Below, one piece after another: positions 47,913 to 54,417 of a DNA stretch of 54,417 nucleotides. This DNA is from Actinomycetota bacterium. GTDB taxonomy: Bacteria > Actinomycetota > AC-67. The notes beneath the pieces were generated by a model that searched no databases, was not told the origin of the DNA, and saw only the letters and a program-made list of their open reading frames with translations. Each line of letters starts with the position of its first letter. The first letter of the stretch is position 1. The position numbers and the translations under genes are program-made. Location: NCBI GenBank assembly GCA_041658565.1, contig JBAZZY010000017.1:1-54417 (forward strand), written 5' to 3'.

Positions 47913-50573
47913 GTGGCATCCCCTCTGCAGAAGATCCTGCGCCTCGGTGAAGGCCGACGCCTCAAGCAGTGTGTTCGCTTCGCGCAAGCGAGTGCATCCT
48001 TCGAGGATGAGATGAAGGCGCGCTCGGACGCCGAGTTGCGCGCGCTCACCGACATCTACCGCTCCCGTCTGTCAGACGGGGAGGAACTCGACGACGTGTT
48101 GCCCGAGGCTTTCGCGACCGTTCGTGAGGCCGCGTGGCGGACTTTGGGGCAGCGCCACTACGACGTCCAGCTCGTTGGAGGCGCGGCATTGCACTCGGGG
48201 TTCATCGCCGAGATGAAGACGGGTGAAGGAAAGACCCTCGTGGCAACTGCGCCGGTCTATCTGAATGCTCTTACCGGCAAGGGTGTTCACGTCGTGACCG
48301 TTAACGACTACTTGGCACGCCGCGACGCGGAGTGGATGGGTCGCATCTACCGGTTCCTGGGGCTGTCAGTTGGGCTCATCCAGGCGAACCAGCGACCCGA
48401 GCAGCGCCGACCGGCGTACGCCGCCGACATCACCTACGGGACCAACAATGAGTTTGGTTTCGACTACCTGCGGGACAACATGGCGTGGGTCTCAGAGGAC
48501 AGGGTTCAGCGCGGCCACCACTTCGGGGTTGTCGACGAGGTCGACTCGATTCTGATCGACGAGGCTCGCACTCCGCTGATTATCTCGGGTCCGGCCGAGG
48601 AGTCTGCCAAGTGGTATCGCACGTTCTCTCGCATTGTGCCTCGGCTGCATCCCGACGTTCACTACGAGGTGGATGAGAAGAAGCGTACCGTCGCGGTCAC
48701 CGAAGAGGGAGTCCACGAGGTCGAGGGAGTTCTCGGCATTGAGAACCTCTACGACCAGGTGTCGTCACAGCTTGTGCACTACCTGCAGAACGCGTTGCGG
48801 GCCAAGGAGCTGTACAAGCGCGACGTCGACTACATCGTGACCGGCGGCGAGGTGAAGATTGTCGACGAGTTCACAGGTCGAGTGCTCGAAGGTCGCAGGT
48901 ATTCCGAGGGGATGCATCAGGCGATCGAGGCCAAGGAGAACGTTCGCATCAAGGAAGAGACGATCACCTACGCCACGATCACGATTCAGAACTACTTCCG
49001 CATGTACGACAAGCTCTCGGGCATGACCGGAACGGCGGTCACCGAGGCTGCGGAGTTCGAACACATCTACAAGATGGGTGTCGTGGAGATTCCGCCGAAC
49101 CGACCGGTTGTTCGGCTAGATCAGCCCGATGTTGTCTACAAGAACGAGGAAGCGAAGTTCAACGCCGTCGTCGACGACATCGCCGAGCGGTACGAGCGCG
49201 GGCAACCGGTTCTGGTCGGAACGGTTTCGATCGAGAAGTCGGAGCGCTTGGCGCGGTTGTTGGACCGTCGCGGGGTCTCGCACCACGTCTTGAACGCAAA
49301 ACAGCACGAGCGAGAGGCGTACATCGTCGCTCAGGCCGGGCGCAAGCATTCGGTGACCGTTGCCACCAACATGGCCGGACGTGGCGTGGACATCATCCTG
49401 GGCGGTAGTCCGGAGTATGAGATCAAGCAAGATCTGCTCGTCAACGAGTTCGTTCCAGAGACCGACGAGTACGAGCGCGAACTGAAGCGGAGGTTGGAGG
49501 CCGGCCGGGAGACCTGGGAGAAAGAGCACAACGAAGTGCTCGAACTCGGCGGCCTCTACGTGCTTGGCACCGAGCGTCACGAGTCGCGCCGTATCGACAA
49601 CCAGTTGCGTGGACGGTCGGGCCGTCAAGGTGACCCCGGAGCGAGCCGTTTCTACTTGTCGCTCGAGGATGACCTCATGCGCCTGTTCGCCACGGGCATG
49701 GTGACGCGCATGATGGATCGACTCAAGATCCCCGATGACGTCCCCATCGAAGCGCGCATGGTAACCAAGTCGATCGAGCGGGCCCAGCACCAGCGCGAGC
49801 AGCAGAACTTCGAGATCCGCAAGAACGTCTTGAAGTACGACGACGTGATCAACAAGCAGCGCGAGGTCATCTACGAACGTCGCAACCAGTTGCTCGACGG
49901 CGAGGATCTGGGCGAGATGGCGGAGCAGTTCGTTGACGACGTCGTCGAATCGATCGTGTTCGGCTCGCTCAACTCGGACCTACACCCCGAGGAGTGGGAT
50001 CTGGCCGAACTGTGCGTGACGATGCGGACGGTGTATGCGACCGAGATCACGCCTGAGTCCTTCGACTTGGCGCACTTGACGGTCGAGGAGGTGGCCGACC
50101 GTTTCGTCGAAGAGGCGACTGCGGCCTACCGTGCGCGCGCGGCCGAGATCGGCGAAGACGAGTTCCGCAACATCGAGCGCCGAGTGCTGTTGTCGGTGCT
50201 CGACACCAAGTGGCGCGAACACCTCTACGAGATGGACTATCTGCAAGAGGGGATCGGCCTGCGTGCGATCGGTCAGCGTGATCCGCTGATCGAGTACCAG
50301 CGCGAAGGCTACGAGATGTTCCAGGCGATTCAGGGAGCCATCAAGGAAGACTTCATCCAGTACATGTTCCATGTCCAGGTCGTCCGTGAGCAGGCCCCCG
50401 AACAGGCTCAAGCCCAAAAACAGTCTCGACTTCGCTTCCTAAAGGAATCGACCGACAACGAGGAGAGGGCGGCGGTCGTTCAGACCGCGCACTCCGACAA
50501 GGTTCCTCGGAACGCACCGTGTCCGTGCGGTAGCGGCAAGAAGTACAAGAAGTGTCACGGCCTGACTGCGTGA
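47913..50573 (+). CDS. secA: Preprotein translocase ATPase SecA
   Basis: An 886-aa SecA that drives protein export through SecYEG. Walker A is AEMKTGEGKTLVAT (~residue 100) and Walker B is VDEVDSILIDEARTPL. The MTGTAVTEAAEF and NMAGRGVDIILGG segments and RSGRQGDPGASRFYLSLEDD are the conserved helicase and motor motifs. The C-terminus ends NAPCPCGSGKKYKKCHG, the zinc-binding SecB/ribosome-interaction tail. The start is GTG47913 (MASPLQKILRLGEGRRLK). GCGCGC tracts are rare here compared with the flanking genes. Confidence 0.97.
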   Translation: MASPLQKILRLGEGRRLKQCVRFAQASASFEDEMKARSDAELRALTDIYRSRLSDGEELDDVLPEAFATVREAAWRTLGQRHYDVQLVGGAALHSGFIAEMKTGEGKTLVATAPVYLNALTGKGVHVVTVNDYLARRDAEWMGRIYRFLGLSVGLIQANQRPEQRRPAYAADITYGTNNEFGFDYLRDNMAWVSEDRVQRGHHFGVVDEVDSILIDEARTPLIISGPAEESAKWYRTFSRIVPRLHPDVHYEVDEKKRTVAVTEEGVHEVEGVLGIENLYDQVSSQLVHYLQNALRAKELYKRDVDYIVTGGEVKIVDEFTGRVLEGRRYSEGMHQAIEAKENVRIKEETITYATITIQNYFRMYDKLSGMTGTAVTEAAEFEHIYKMGVVEIPPNRPVVRLDQPDVVYKNEEAKFNAVVDDIAERYERGQPVLVGTVSIEKSERLARLLDRRGVSHHVLNAKQHEREAYIVAQAGRKHSVTVATNMAGRGVDIILGGSPEYEIKQDLLVNEFVPETDEYERELKRRLEAGRETWEKEHNEVLELGGLYVLGTERHESRRIDNQLRGRSGRQGDPGASRFYLSLEDDLMRLFATGMVTRMMDRLKIPDDVPIEARMVTKSIERAQHQREQQNFEIRKNVLKYDDVINKQREVIYERRNQLLDGEDLGEMAEQFVDDVVESIVFGSLNSDLHPEEWDLAELCVTMRTVYATEITPESFDLAHLTVEEVADRFVEEATAAYRARAAEIGEDEFRNIERRVLLSVLDTKWREHLYEMDYLQEGIGLRAIGQRDPLIEYQREGYEMFQAIQGAIKEDFIQYMFHVQVVREQAPEQAQAQKQSRLRFLKESTDNEERAAVVQTAHSDKVPRNAPCPCGSGKKYKKCHGLTA

Positions 50574-50673
50574 CCGCCTTTGAGGTAGTCCGCTAGGCTT
50601 GTGAGGCTTTAACCCATCCGAGACTGAGGCCGGGGCGCCCCCTGCGGTGTTCGTCCGGTCGAAAGGTTGCCCC

Positions 50674-51060
50674 GTGGGCCAAGTGCTCGTCGTAGAGGAC
50701 GACGTGGTGGTGTGCCGCGTTCTGGAGCACGTCCTCGAACTGGAAGACCACGAGGCCATTGTCGTGCACGATGTGTCTGCCGCGAAGGATGTTCTCGCGA
50801 CGCACGACGTGGATATCGTCTTGTTGGATCTGATGCTTCCCGGCGGCTACGGGCTGGAGCTGCTGACCTATTTGCGAAGAGAGGTCGGCATGTCGACGCC
50901 CGTGATCGTTCTCTCGGCCATCAAGCACGAGCAAAACGTTGTGGAGGCTCTCGAAGCCGGCGCAAACGACTACGTTTCGAAGCCGTTCAGCCCGACCGAG
51001 TTGCTGTCGCGAATTCGCAAGTGGGTGGAGGGACGTGAGGACTTGGCGCGGACGAGGTGA
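50674..51060 (+). CDS. Single-domain response regulator (receiver only)
   Basis: A 128-aa CheY-like receiver: QVLVVEDDVVVCRVLEHVL, the phospho-Asp loop DIVLLDLMLPGGYGLEL, VIVLSAIKHEQNV and the Lys switch KPFSPTELLSRIRK. There is no output domain, so it must act by protein contact. GTG50674 has GAAAGG upstream. Its 3' end overlaps the HEAT-repeat gene by 26 nt, tying it to that membrane protein and the following glycosyltransferase. Confidence 0.9.
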   Translation: MGQVLVVEDDVVVCRVLEHVLELEDHEAIVVHDVSAAKDVLATHDVDIVLLDLMLPGGYGLELLTYLRREVGMSTPVIVLSAIKHEQNVVEALEAGANDYVSKPFSPTELLSRIRKWVEGREDLARTR

Positions 51061-52297
51061 CGCACTTTACGCCTCGTTAATCCTCGGGCTTTTCGTGCTC
51101 GAGACGGTTGTGCTGGCCGTGCTGTCTTGGGCGGCCTTGGTCGGTTCCGGTGGAGTGCTGCCGGATTCGGCTTTCCGCAACATCGTGATTGGAGCTGTTC
51201 TCGCCACCGGCCTTGCCGTCTTGCTGGCCACATCATTCGTGCTGCTCTACCACGTGCTTACCCAACGCCGCGCCGGTGTCGTCGGAGGGATCGGCGAGTG
51301 GGCATCACTGTGGGCGGGAGTTGTCTTCAGCGGCGCCGCGGCGCCGGAGGGACCGCTGCCGCGTGACGGTGTTGAGGCGCTGATCGCGATGCGAGAGGTT
51401 CTTCGCGGTGTTGACGGGACGCGGATTGACGAGCTGTTTCAAACGTATCGAATCCCCAGCATGGCGCTGGAGAGCGCGCGGGCCGGGTTCCGCCGCCGCC
51501 GGCTCCCCGGAGGGGGGCGGCAGGCTCTCGCAGGACGCCTTGACGGCCTTGAGGTCCTCGCCCGCGTGCGCGCGCCCGAGGCGTTCGAGCCCCTCATGGG
51601 GTTTCTCTCCGACGAGACTCCGTCGGTTCGTCGCGCGGCGCTGCAGGGTCTTGCGCGAACGATCGCCGCGATGCCGTCGAGTACGGTGCGCTCGCGCGCG
51701 ACGGAACGGTTCTCGGCGGCTCTTCGGACCACCGATCTGCCGGCGGGTGTCTTGGAAGACGCCCTGATCCTGCTCGGGGACGTGGCGTCAAAGGTGGCCG
51801 GCGACCTGCTGCGGTCGCCGGATGCGTCTCGATCTCACGTCTTGGTTGCCTTGAGTGTGGTCGGCAAGATGGGTCTGCTGACTCTCTCCGACGACGCCGC
51901 CGCGCTCGTTGGGGATCCCCATTCCGACGTGCGCGCCTCGGCGATTCGCGCGCTGTGCAGGCTGGGATACCTCCCGCCGGGAAGCGAGCCGAGCATCATC
52001 GCCGCGCTTCGCGATGAGGTGGAATTCGTGCGTTCGCAGGCTGTGCGCGCGCTTGCGCTTGCGAGTGCGGAGGTCGCAGTGCCGAAGTTGCACTGTCTCC
52101 TCGCCGATCAATCGTGGTGGGTTCGCCGGTCCGCCGCGCAGACTCTGCTCCGCATGGGCGCGCGCGGAGGCGCTGCCCTGGAGGACGCCGCCCGGAGGAG
52201 CCCGGACAAGTATGCGCGACAAATGGCCGTGCAATCGCTCTTGGACGCGGGCAAGATCGATCCCGCCGAGGCTAGGCGAATGCGGGAGGCGGTGTGA
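51035..52297 (+). CDS. HEAT-repeat membrane protein
   Basis: A 420-aa protein. Two N-terminal hydrophobic helices (LYASLILGLFVLETVVLAVL and IVIGAVLATGLAVLLATSFV) are followed by a cytoplasmic ~300-residue array of HEAT/armadillo-like helical pairs, for example FLSDETPSVRRAALQGLA, LVGDPHSDVRASAIRALC, LRDEVEFVRSQAVRALA and LADQSWWVRRSAAQTLL. Such arrays bind proteins. GTG51035 sits inside the receiver gene with GGAGG just upstream; the 3' end overlaps the GT gene by GTGA. It probably recruits the receiver and/or the transferase at the membrane. Confidence 0.8.
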   Translation: MRTWRGRGDALYASLILGLFVLETVVLAVLSWAALVGSGGVLPDSAFRNIVIGAVLATGLAVLLATSFVLLYHVLTQRRAGVVGGIGEWASLWAGVVFSGAAAPEGPLPRDGVEALIAMREVLRGVDGTRIDELFQTYRIPSMALESARAGFRRRRLPGGGRQALAGRLDGLEVLARVRAPEAFEPLMGFLSDETPSVRRAALQGLARTIAAMPSSTVRSRATERFSAALRTTDLPAGVLEDALILLGDVASKVAGDLLRSPDASRSHVLVALSVVGKMGLLTLSDDAAALVGDPHSDVRASAIRALCRLGYLPPGSEPSIIAALRDEVEFVRSQAVRALALASAEVAVPKLHCLLADQSWWVRRSAAQTLLRMGARGGAALEDAARRSPDKYARQMAVQSLLDAGKIDPAEARRMREAV

Positions 52298-53709
52298 GAA
52301 CCGCTGAAGCCCTGGTCGTCGGTTTTCAGCAGTTCGTTCTTATTTACTTCGCGGTGCTGAACCTGACTTACGCGTTGTTCGTATACCTCGGGTTGCGGTC
52401 GGTGATCGTTGCCGCGCGCGGGATGTCTGAAATCGTCTTGCAGGATCTGTTGGAGCGCGGGGCGTACAAGCCGGTTTCGATTCTGGTTCCCTCCTACAAC
52501 GAGGAGCAGAGCATCGTCTCCAGTGTGCGCGCGCTACTGGGCCTGCATCACCCGGAGTATGAAGTCGTCGTCATCGCCGACGGACCGACCGACGAGACGG
52601 TGACGCGTCTCATCGAGGCGTTTGCGCTCGTGGAGGTTCCAGAGGTCTACCGCGTCACGCTGCCGACGATGCCGGTGCACCGCGTTCTCCGGTCGGTGCG
52701 CCATCCAAACCTGATCGTGGCCGAGAAGGAGAACGGCGGCAAGGCCGACGCGCTTAACGTTGGGATCAACCTTGCGAGGTACCCCATTGTGTGCGCGGTC
52801 GACGCCGACTCGTTGCTGGACGCGCGCGCCCTGCTTCGCGCCTACCGGATCTTCTCCGAAGACGAGACCGTCGTGGCCGTCGGTGGAACGGTTCGCCCGC
52901 TGAACGGCGCGACTGTCCGCGACGGAGTCGTGACCAGTCTTCGGTTGCCGACGAAGTGGATCGAGCGATTCCAGACGCTTGAGTACGCGCGCGCCTTCTT
53001 CACCGGGCGCGCGGCGTGGAGTCAGTTCGGCGCATTGGTCATCATCTCGGGAGCCTTCGGATTGTTTCGCCGCGATGCAATCCTGGCCGTGGGCGGGTAC
53101 AAGACATCCACCGTTGGCGAGGACATGGAACTCGTCGCACGGATCCACAGACACTTCCGCGAATCCGGTCGCCCTTATCGCATTGTCTTTGCGCCGGATC
53201 CCGTGTGCTGGACCGAGGTTCCGAGCGAGTTCTCCACCTTGCGCCGGCAACGGAATCGTTGGCATCGCGGTCTCTGGGAGACCCTGTGGACACACCGGCG
53301 TATGCTGCTAAACCCGCGCTACGGACGGGTGGGGATGGTCGGCATTCCTTACTTCTGGCTCTTCGAAGGCCTCGCCCCGGTGATTGAGGTTCTCGGGCTG
53401 ATCAGCATCCCGGTGGGGTTTGCCCTGGGGCGGATCTCAATGCAGTTCGTCGTCTTGTTCTTCGTCTTCGCCGTGCTGTTCGGTGCACTGCTTTCTGAGC
53501 TTGCAGCCGGCATCGAGATGCTCTTGCTCGTGCGCTACCCGCGCGCGCGCGATCGCCTCACTCTGCTGCTGGCTGCCGTGGTGGAGTCCCTGGGGTACCG
53601 CCAAATCCTGGCGTTCGAGCGGTTCCTTGCGACGTTCCAGGTATGGAGAAAGCGCGGCCAGTGGGGCAAGATGCGCCGCGGCGCGATCGAGAACGAGCCG
53701 GCCGACTGA
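52294..53709 (+). CDS. Processive membrane glycosyltransferase (BcsA/PgaC/hyaluronan-synthase-like GT2)
   Basis: A 471-aa GT2 enzyme: one N-terminal helix, then SILVPSYNEEQSIVSSVRAL, VVIADGPTDETV, ENGGKADALNVGINLA, VCAVDADSLLD (DxD), TVGEDMELVARIHRHF (the ED motif) and RRQRNRWHRG, the QxxRW signature of processive synthases. At least three C-terminal helices follow (FWLFEGLAPVIEVLGLISIP, VVLFFVFAVLFGALLSELAA). It would polymerise and translocate a beta-linked exopolysaccharide. GTGA overlap with the HEAT gene makes it the last gene of the three-gene module. Confidence 0.88.
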   Translation: MRTAEALVVGFQQFVLIYFAVLNLTYALFVYLGLRSVIVAARGMSEIVLQDLLERGAYKPVSILVPSYNEEQSIVSSVRALLGLHHPEYEVVVIADGPTDETVTRLIEAFALVEVPEVYRVTLPTMPVHRVLRSVRHPNLIVAEKENGGKADALNVGINLARYPIVCAVDADSLLDARALLRAYRIFSEDETVVAVGGTVRPLNGATVRDGVVTSLRLPTKWIERFQTLEYARAFFTGRAAWSQFGALVIISGAFGLFRRDAILAVGGYKTSTVGEDMELVARIHRHFRESGRPYRIVFAPDPVCWTEVPSEFSTLRRQRNRWHRGLWETLWTHRRMLLNPRYGRVGMVGIPYFWLFEGLAPVIEVLGLISIPVGFALGRISMQFVVLFFVFAVLFGALLSELAAGIEMLLLVRYPRARDRLTLLLAAVVESLGYRQILAFERFLATFQVWRKRGQWGKMRRGAIENEPAD

Positions 53710-53746
53710 GCGGCGGAACGCCCTCATCTGGAGTTGTCTCCAGCCC

Positions 53747-53777
53747 TTGACAAGCGCGCGCGCGCGCGCCCTATTTT
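53747..53777 (+). promoter_or_regulatory. Putative promoter with an alternating-GC spacer
   Basis: TTGACA (53747-53752) is a consensus -35; TATTTT (53772-53777) lies 19 nt on. The spacer is A, then eight GC repeats (53754-53769), then CC. It is followed by a T-rich initially transcribed region and would serve the small exported protein genes at 53.9 kb. Confidence 0.5.
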
Positions 53778-53925
53778 CGGTGTTGTTCTGTTTTGTCTGT
53801 CGTGTCAAACTGGACTTGTCCAAGGGGGATGGACAATGCGCCACTGCGAAACGGTCATTACGCAATGGCGTCGCTGGTTTGCGGAGCGCACGGAGTTGCC
53901 GGCGTGCTGAGGGAAGGAGAGAGCA

Positions 53926-54243
53926 ATGAGCGCGCGACGAAGGAAGCTGGTTGGCGTTGTTGTCGGCACGATCATCGTCGCAGCAGGACTGACGGCCGGA
54001 ACGTTGGTTGCCGTCTCGGCGGATGAGGCCCCACCTCCTTTCAACCCCGCGACGCTGCCCCCCTGTCCGACCGAAACGGCGTCACCGGGCAGATCGGTCG
54101 CGCCGCCGCCACCCAACGGTGGACCGGAACGCGACGACTGCATGGGCTCAGCAGACTTCACCCAGGCACCGGCCGGATTCCCCAGGTCACATCCGATCGA
54201 TCTGAGCGAACTCTCCACCTCGGGAACGACAGACGACAAGTAG
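53926..54243 (+). CDS. Small exported proline-rich protein, copy 1
   Basis: A 105-aa protein: basic MSARRRK, a hydrophobic segment VGVVVGTIIVAAGLTAGTLV that serves as signal peptide or anchor, and then a Pro/Ser-rich extracytoplasmic part (PPPFNPATLPPCPTE, VAPPPPNGGPERDDC) with two cysteines. No domain is recognised. GGAAGGAGAG lies upstream of ATG53926. A second near-identical gene starts 6 nt after its stop. Confidence 0.6.
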   Translation: MSARRRKLVGVVVGTIIVAAGLTAGTLVAVSADEAPPPFNPATLPPCPTETASPGRSVAPPPPNGGPERDDCMGSADFTQAPAGFPRSHPIDLSELSTSGTTDDK

Positions 54244-54249
54244 AGAGCA

Positions 54250-54417
54250 ATGAGGGCGCGACGAAGGAAGCTGGTCGGTGTTGTTGTCGGCACGATCATC
54301 GTCGCAGCAGGACTGACGGCCGGAACGTTGGTTGCCGTCTCGGCGGATGAGGCTCCACCTCCTTTCAACCCCGCGACGCTGCCCCCCTGTCCAACCGAGA
54401 CGGCGTCACCGGGCAGA
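54250..54417 (+). CDS. Small exported proline-rich protein, copy 2 (truncated by window end)
   Basis: The first 56 codons duplicate copy 1 with one amino-acid change (Ser2 to Arg). The initiator region lacks the GGAAGGAG of copy 1, so translation may rely on coupling across the 6-nt gap. The 3' end is outside the window. Confidence 0.6.
   Translation, partial: MRARRRKLVGVVVGTIIVAAGLTAGTLVAVSADEAPPPFNPATLPPCPTETASPGR

Larger units (their letters stand above)
53918..54417. repeat. Tandem duplication, period 324 bp (second copy cut by the window)
   Basis: Sequence from 53918 recurs from 54242 at an offset of 324 bp and the match runs to the window end. Over the first 168 coding bases there are 6 differences, 5 of them synonymous. 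Further copies may follow beyond the window. Confidence 0.9.

Overview
The window is high-GC DNA from an actinobacterium. Four things support this: gene content, frequent GTG/TTG starts, many 4-nt ATGA/GTGA gene overlaps, and a conserved core order. From about 25.2 kb to 50.6 kb the order runs cofE-cofD, fbiC, whiB, membrane GT2, DUF5719, DUF3499, manB, Trm112-like, SIS isomerase, ahcY, mtnA, comF, hpf, secA. This matches the fbiA/fbiB-whiB2-manB-sahH-comF-hpf-secA1 neighbourhood known from Mycobacterium and Streptomyces. The sequence alone does not give a class or genus; the presence of extra accessory pieces suggests a lineage distant from those models. No rRNA, tRNA or CRISPR array was seen.

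Layout. (1) 0.2-2.6 kb: a lipoprotein, a small membrane protein, a DUF433 gene broken by an in-frame amber codon, and an intact DUF433/DUF5615 toxin-antitoxin-like pair. (2) 2.7-20.7 kb: a surface-glycan locus in two tightly coupled plus-strand blocks (2.7-9.7 and 13.0-20.7 kb). It holds eight glycosyltransferases, four methyltransferases counting the antisense one, a sugar-nucleotide epimerase, a Wzx-like flippase and a hexapeptide acetyltransferase. Between the blocks lies a minus-strand island (9.7-12.8 kb) with an XRE/nucleotidyltransferase pair under a perfect 18-bp palindrome, a HAD phosphatase, a free-standing ClpX-type zinc finger, a small exported protein and an FkbM methyltransferase. 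(3) 20.9-25.2 kb: a secreted lectin-like protein, a secreted subtilase and a DUF3105 membrane protein. (4) 25.2-31.0 kb: coenzyme F420 genes plus a coiled-coil protein. (5) 31.0-42.6 kb: whiB, a histone-H1-like Lys/Ala repeat protein, envelope genes and mannose/phosphoglucose metabolism. (6) 42.6-44.4 kb: a minus-strand FAD oxidase flanked by two gene fragments, wedged between ahcY and mtnA. (7) 44.4-50.6 kb: mtnA, comF, a long structured RNA, hpf, a response regulator and secA. (8) 50.7-54.4 kb: an apparent receiver / HEAT-repeat membrane protein / processive glycosyltransferase operon, then a tandemly duplicated small exported protein.

How it fits together. The glycan genes would assemble, decorate and flip an envelope oligosaccharide; manB and the SIS isomerase feed phosphosugars and sugar nucleotides into such a pathway. 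ahcY recycles the S-adenosylhomocysteine made by the many methyltransferases, and mtnA salvages methylthioadenosine. hpf, with its leader RNA, and secA belong to the ribosome-hibernation and export core. The most interesting items are the 276-nt structured RNA ahead of hpf, the REC/HEAT/GT module, the insertion scar that puts a LivM-like fragment in frame with mtnA, the stand-alone ClpX zinc finger, a candidate attenuator RNA ahead of DUF3499, and the very high density of alternating GCGCGC tracts.
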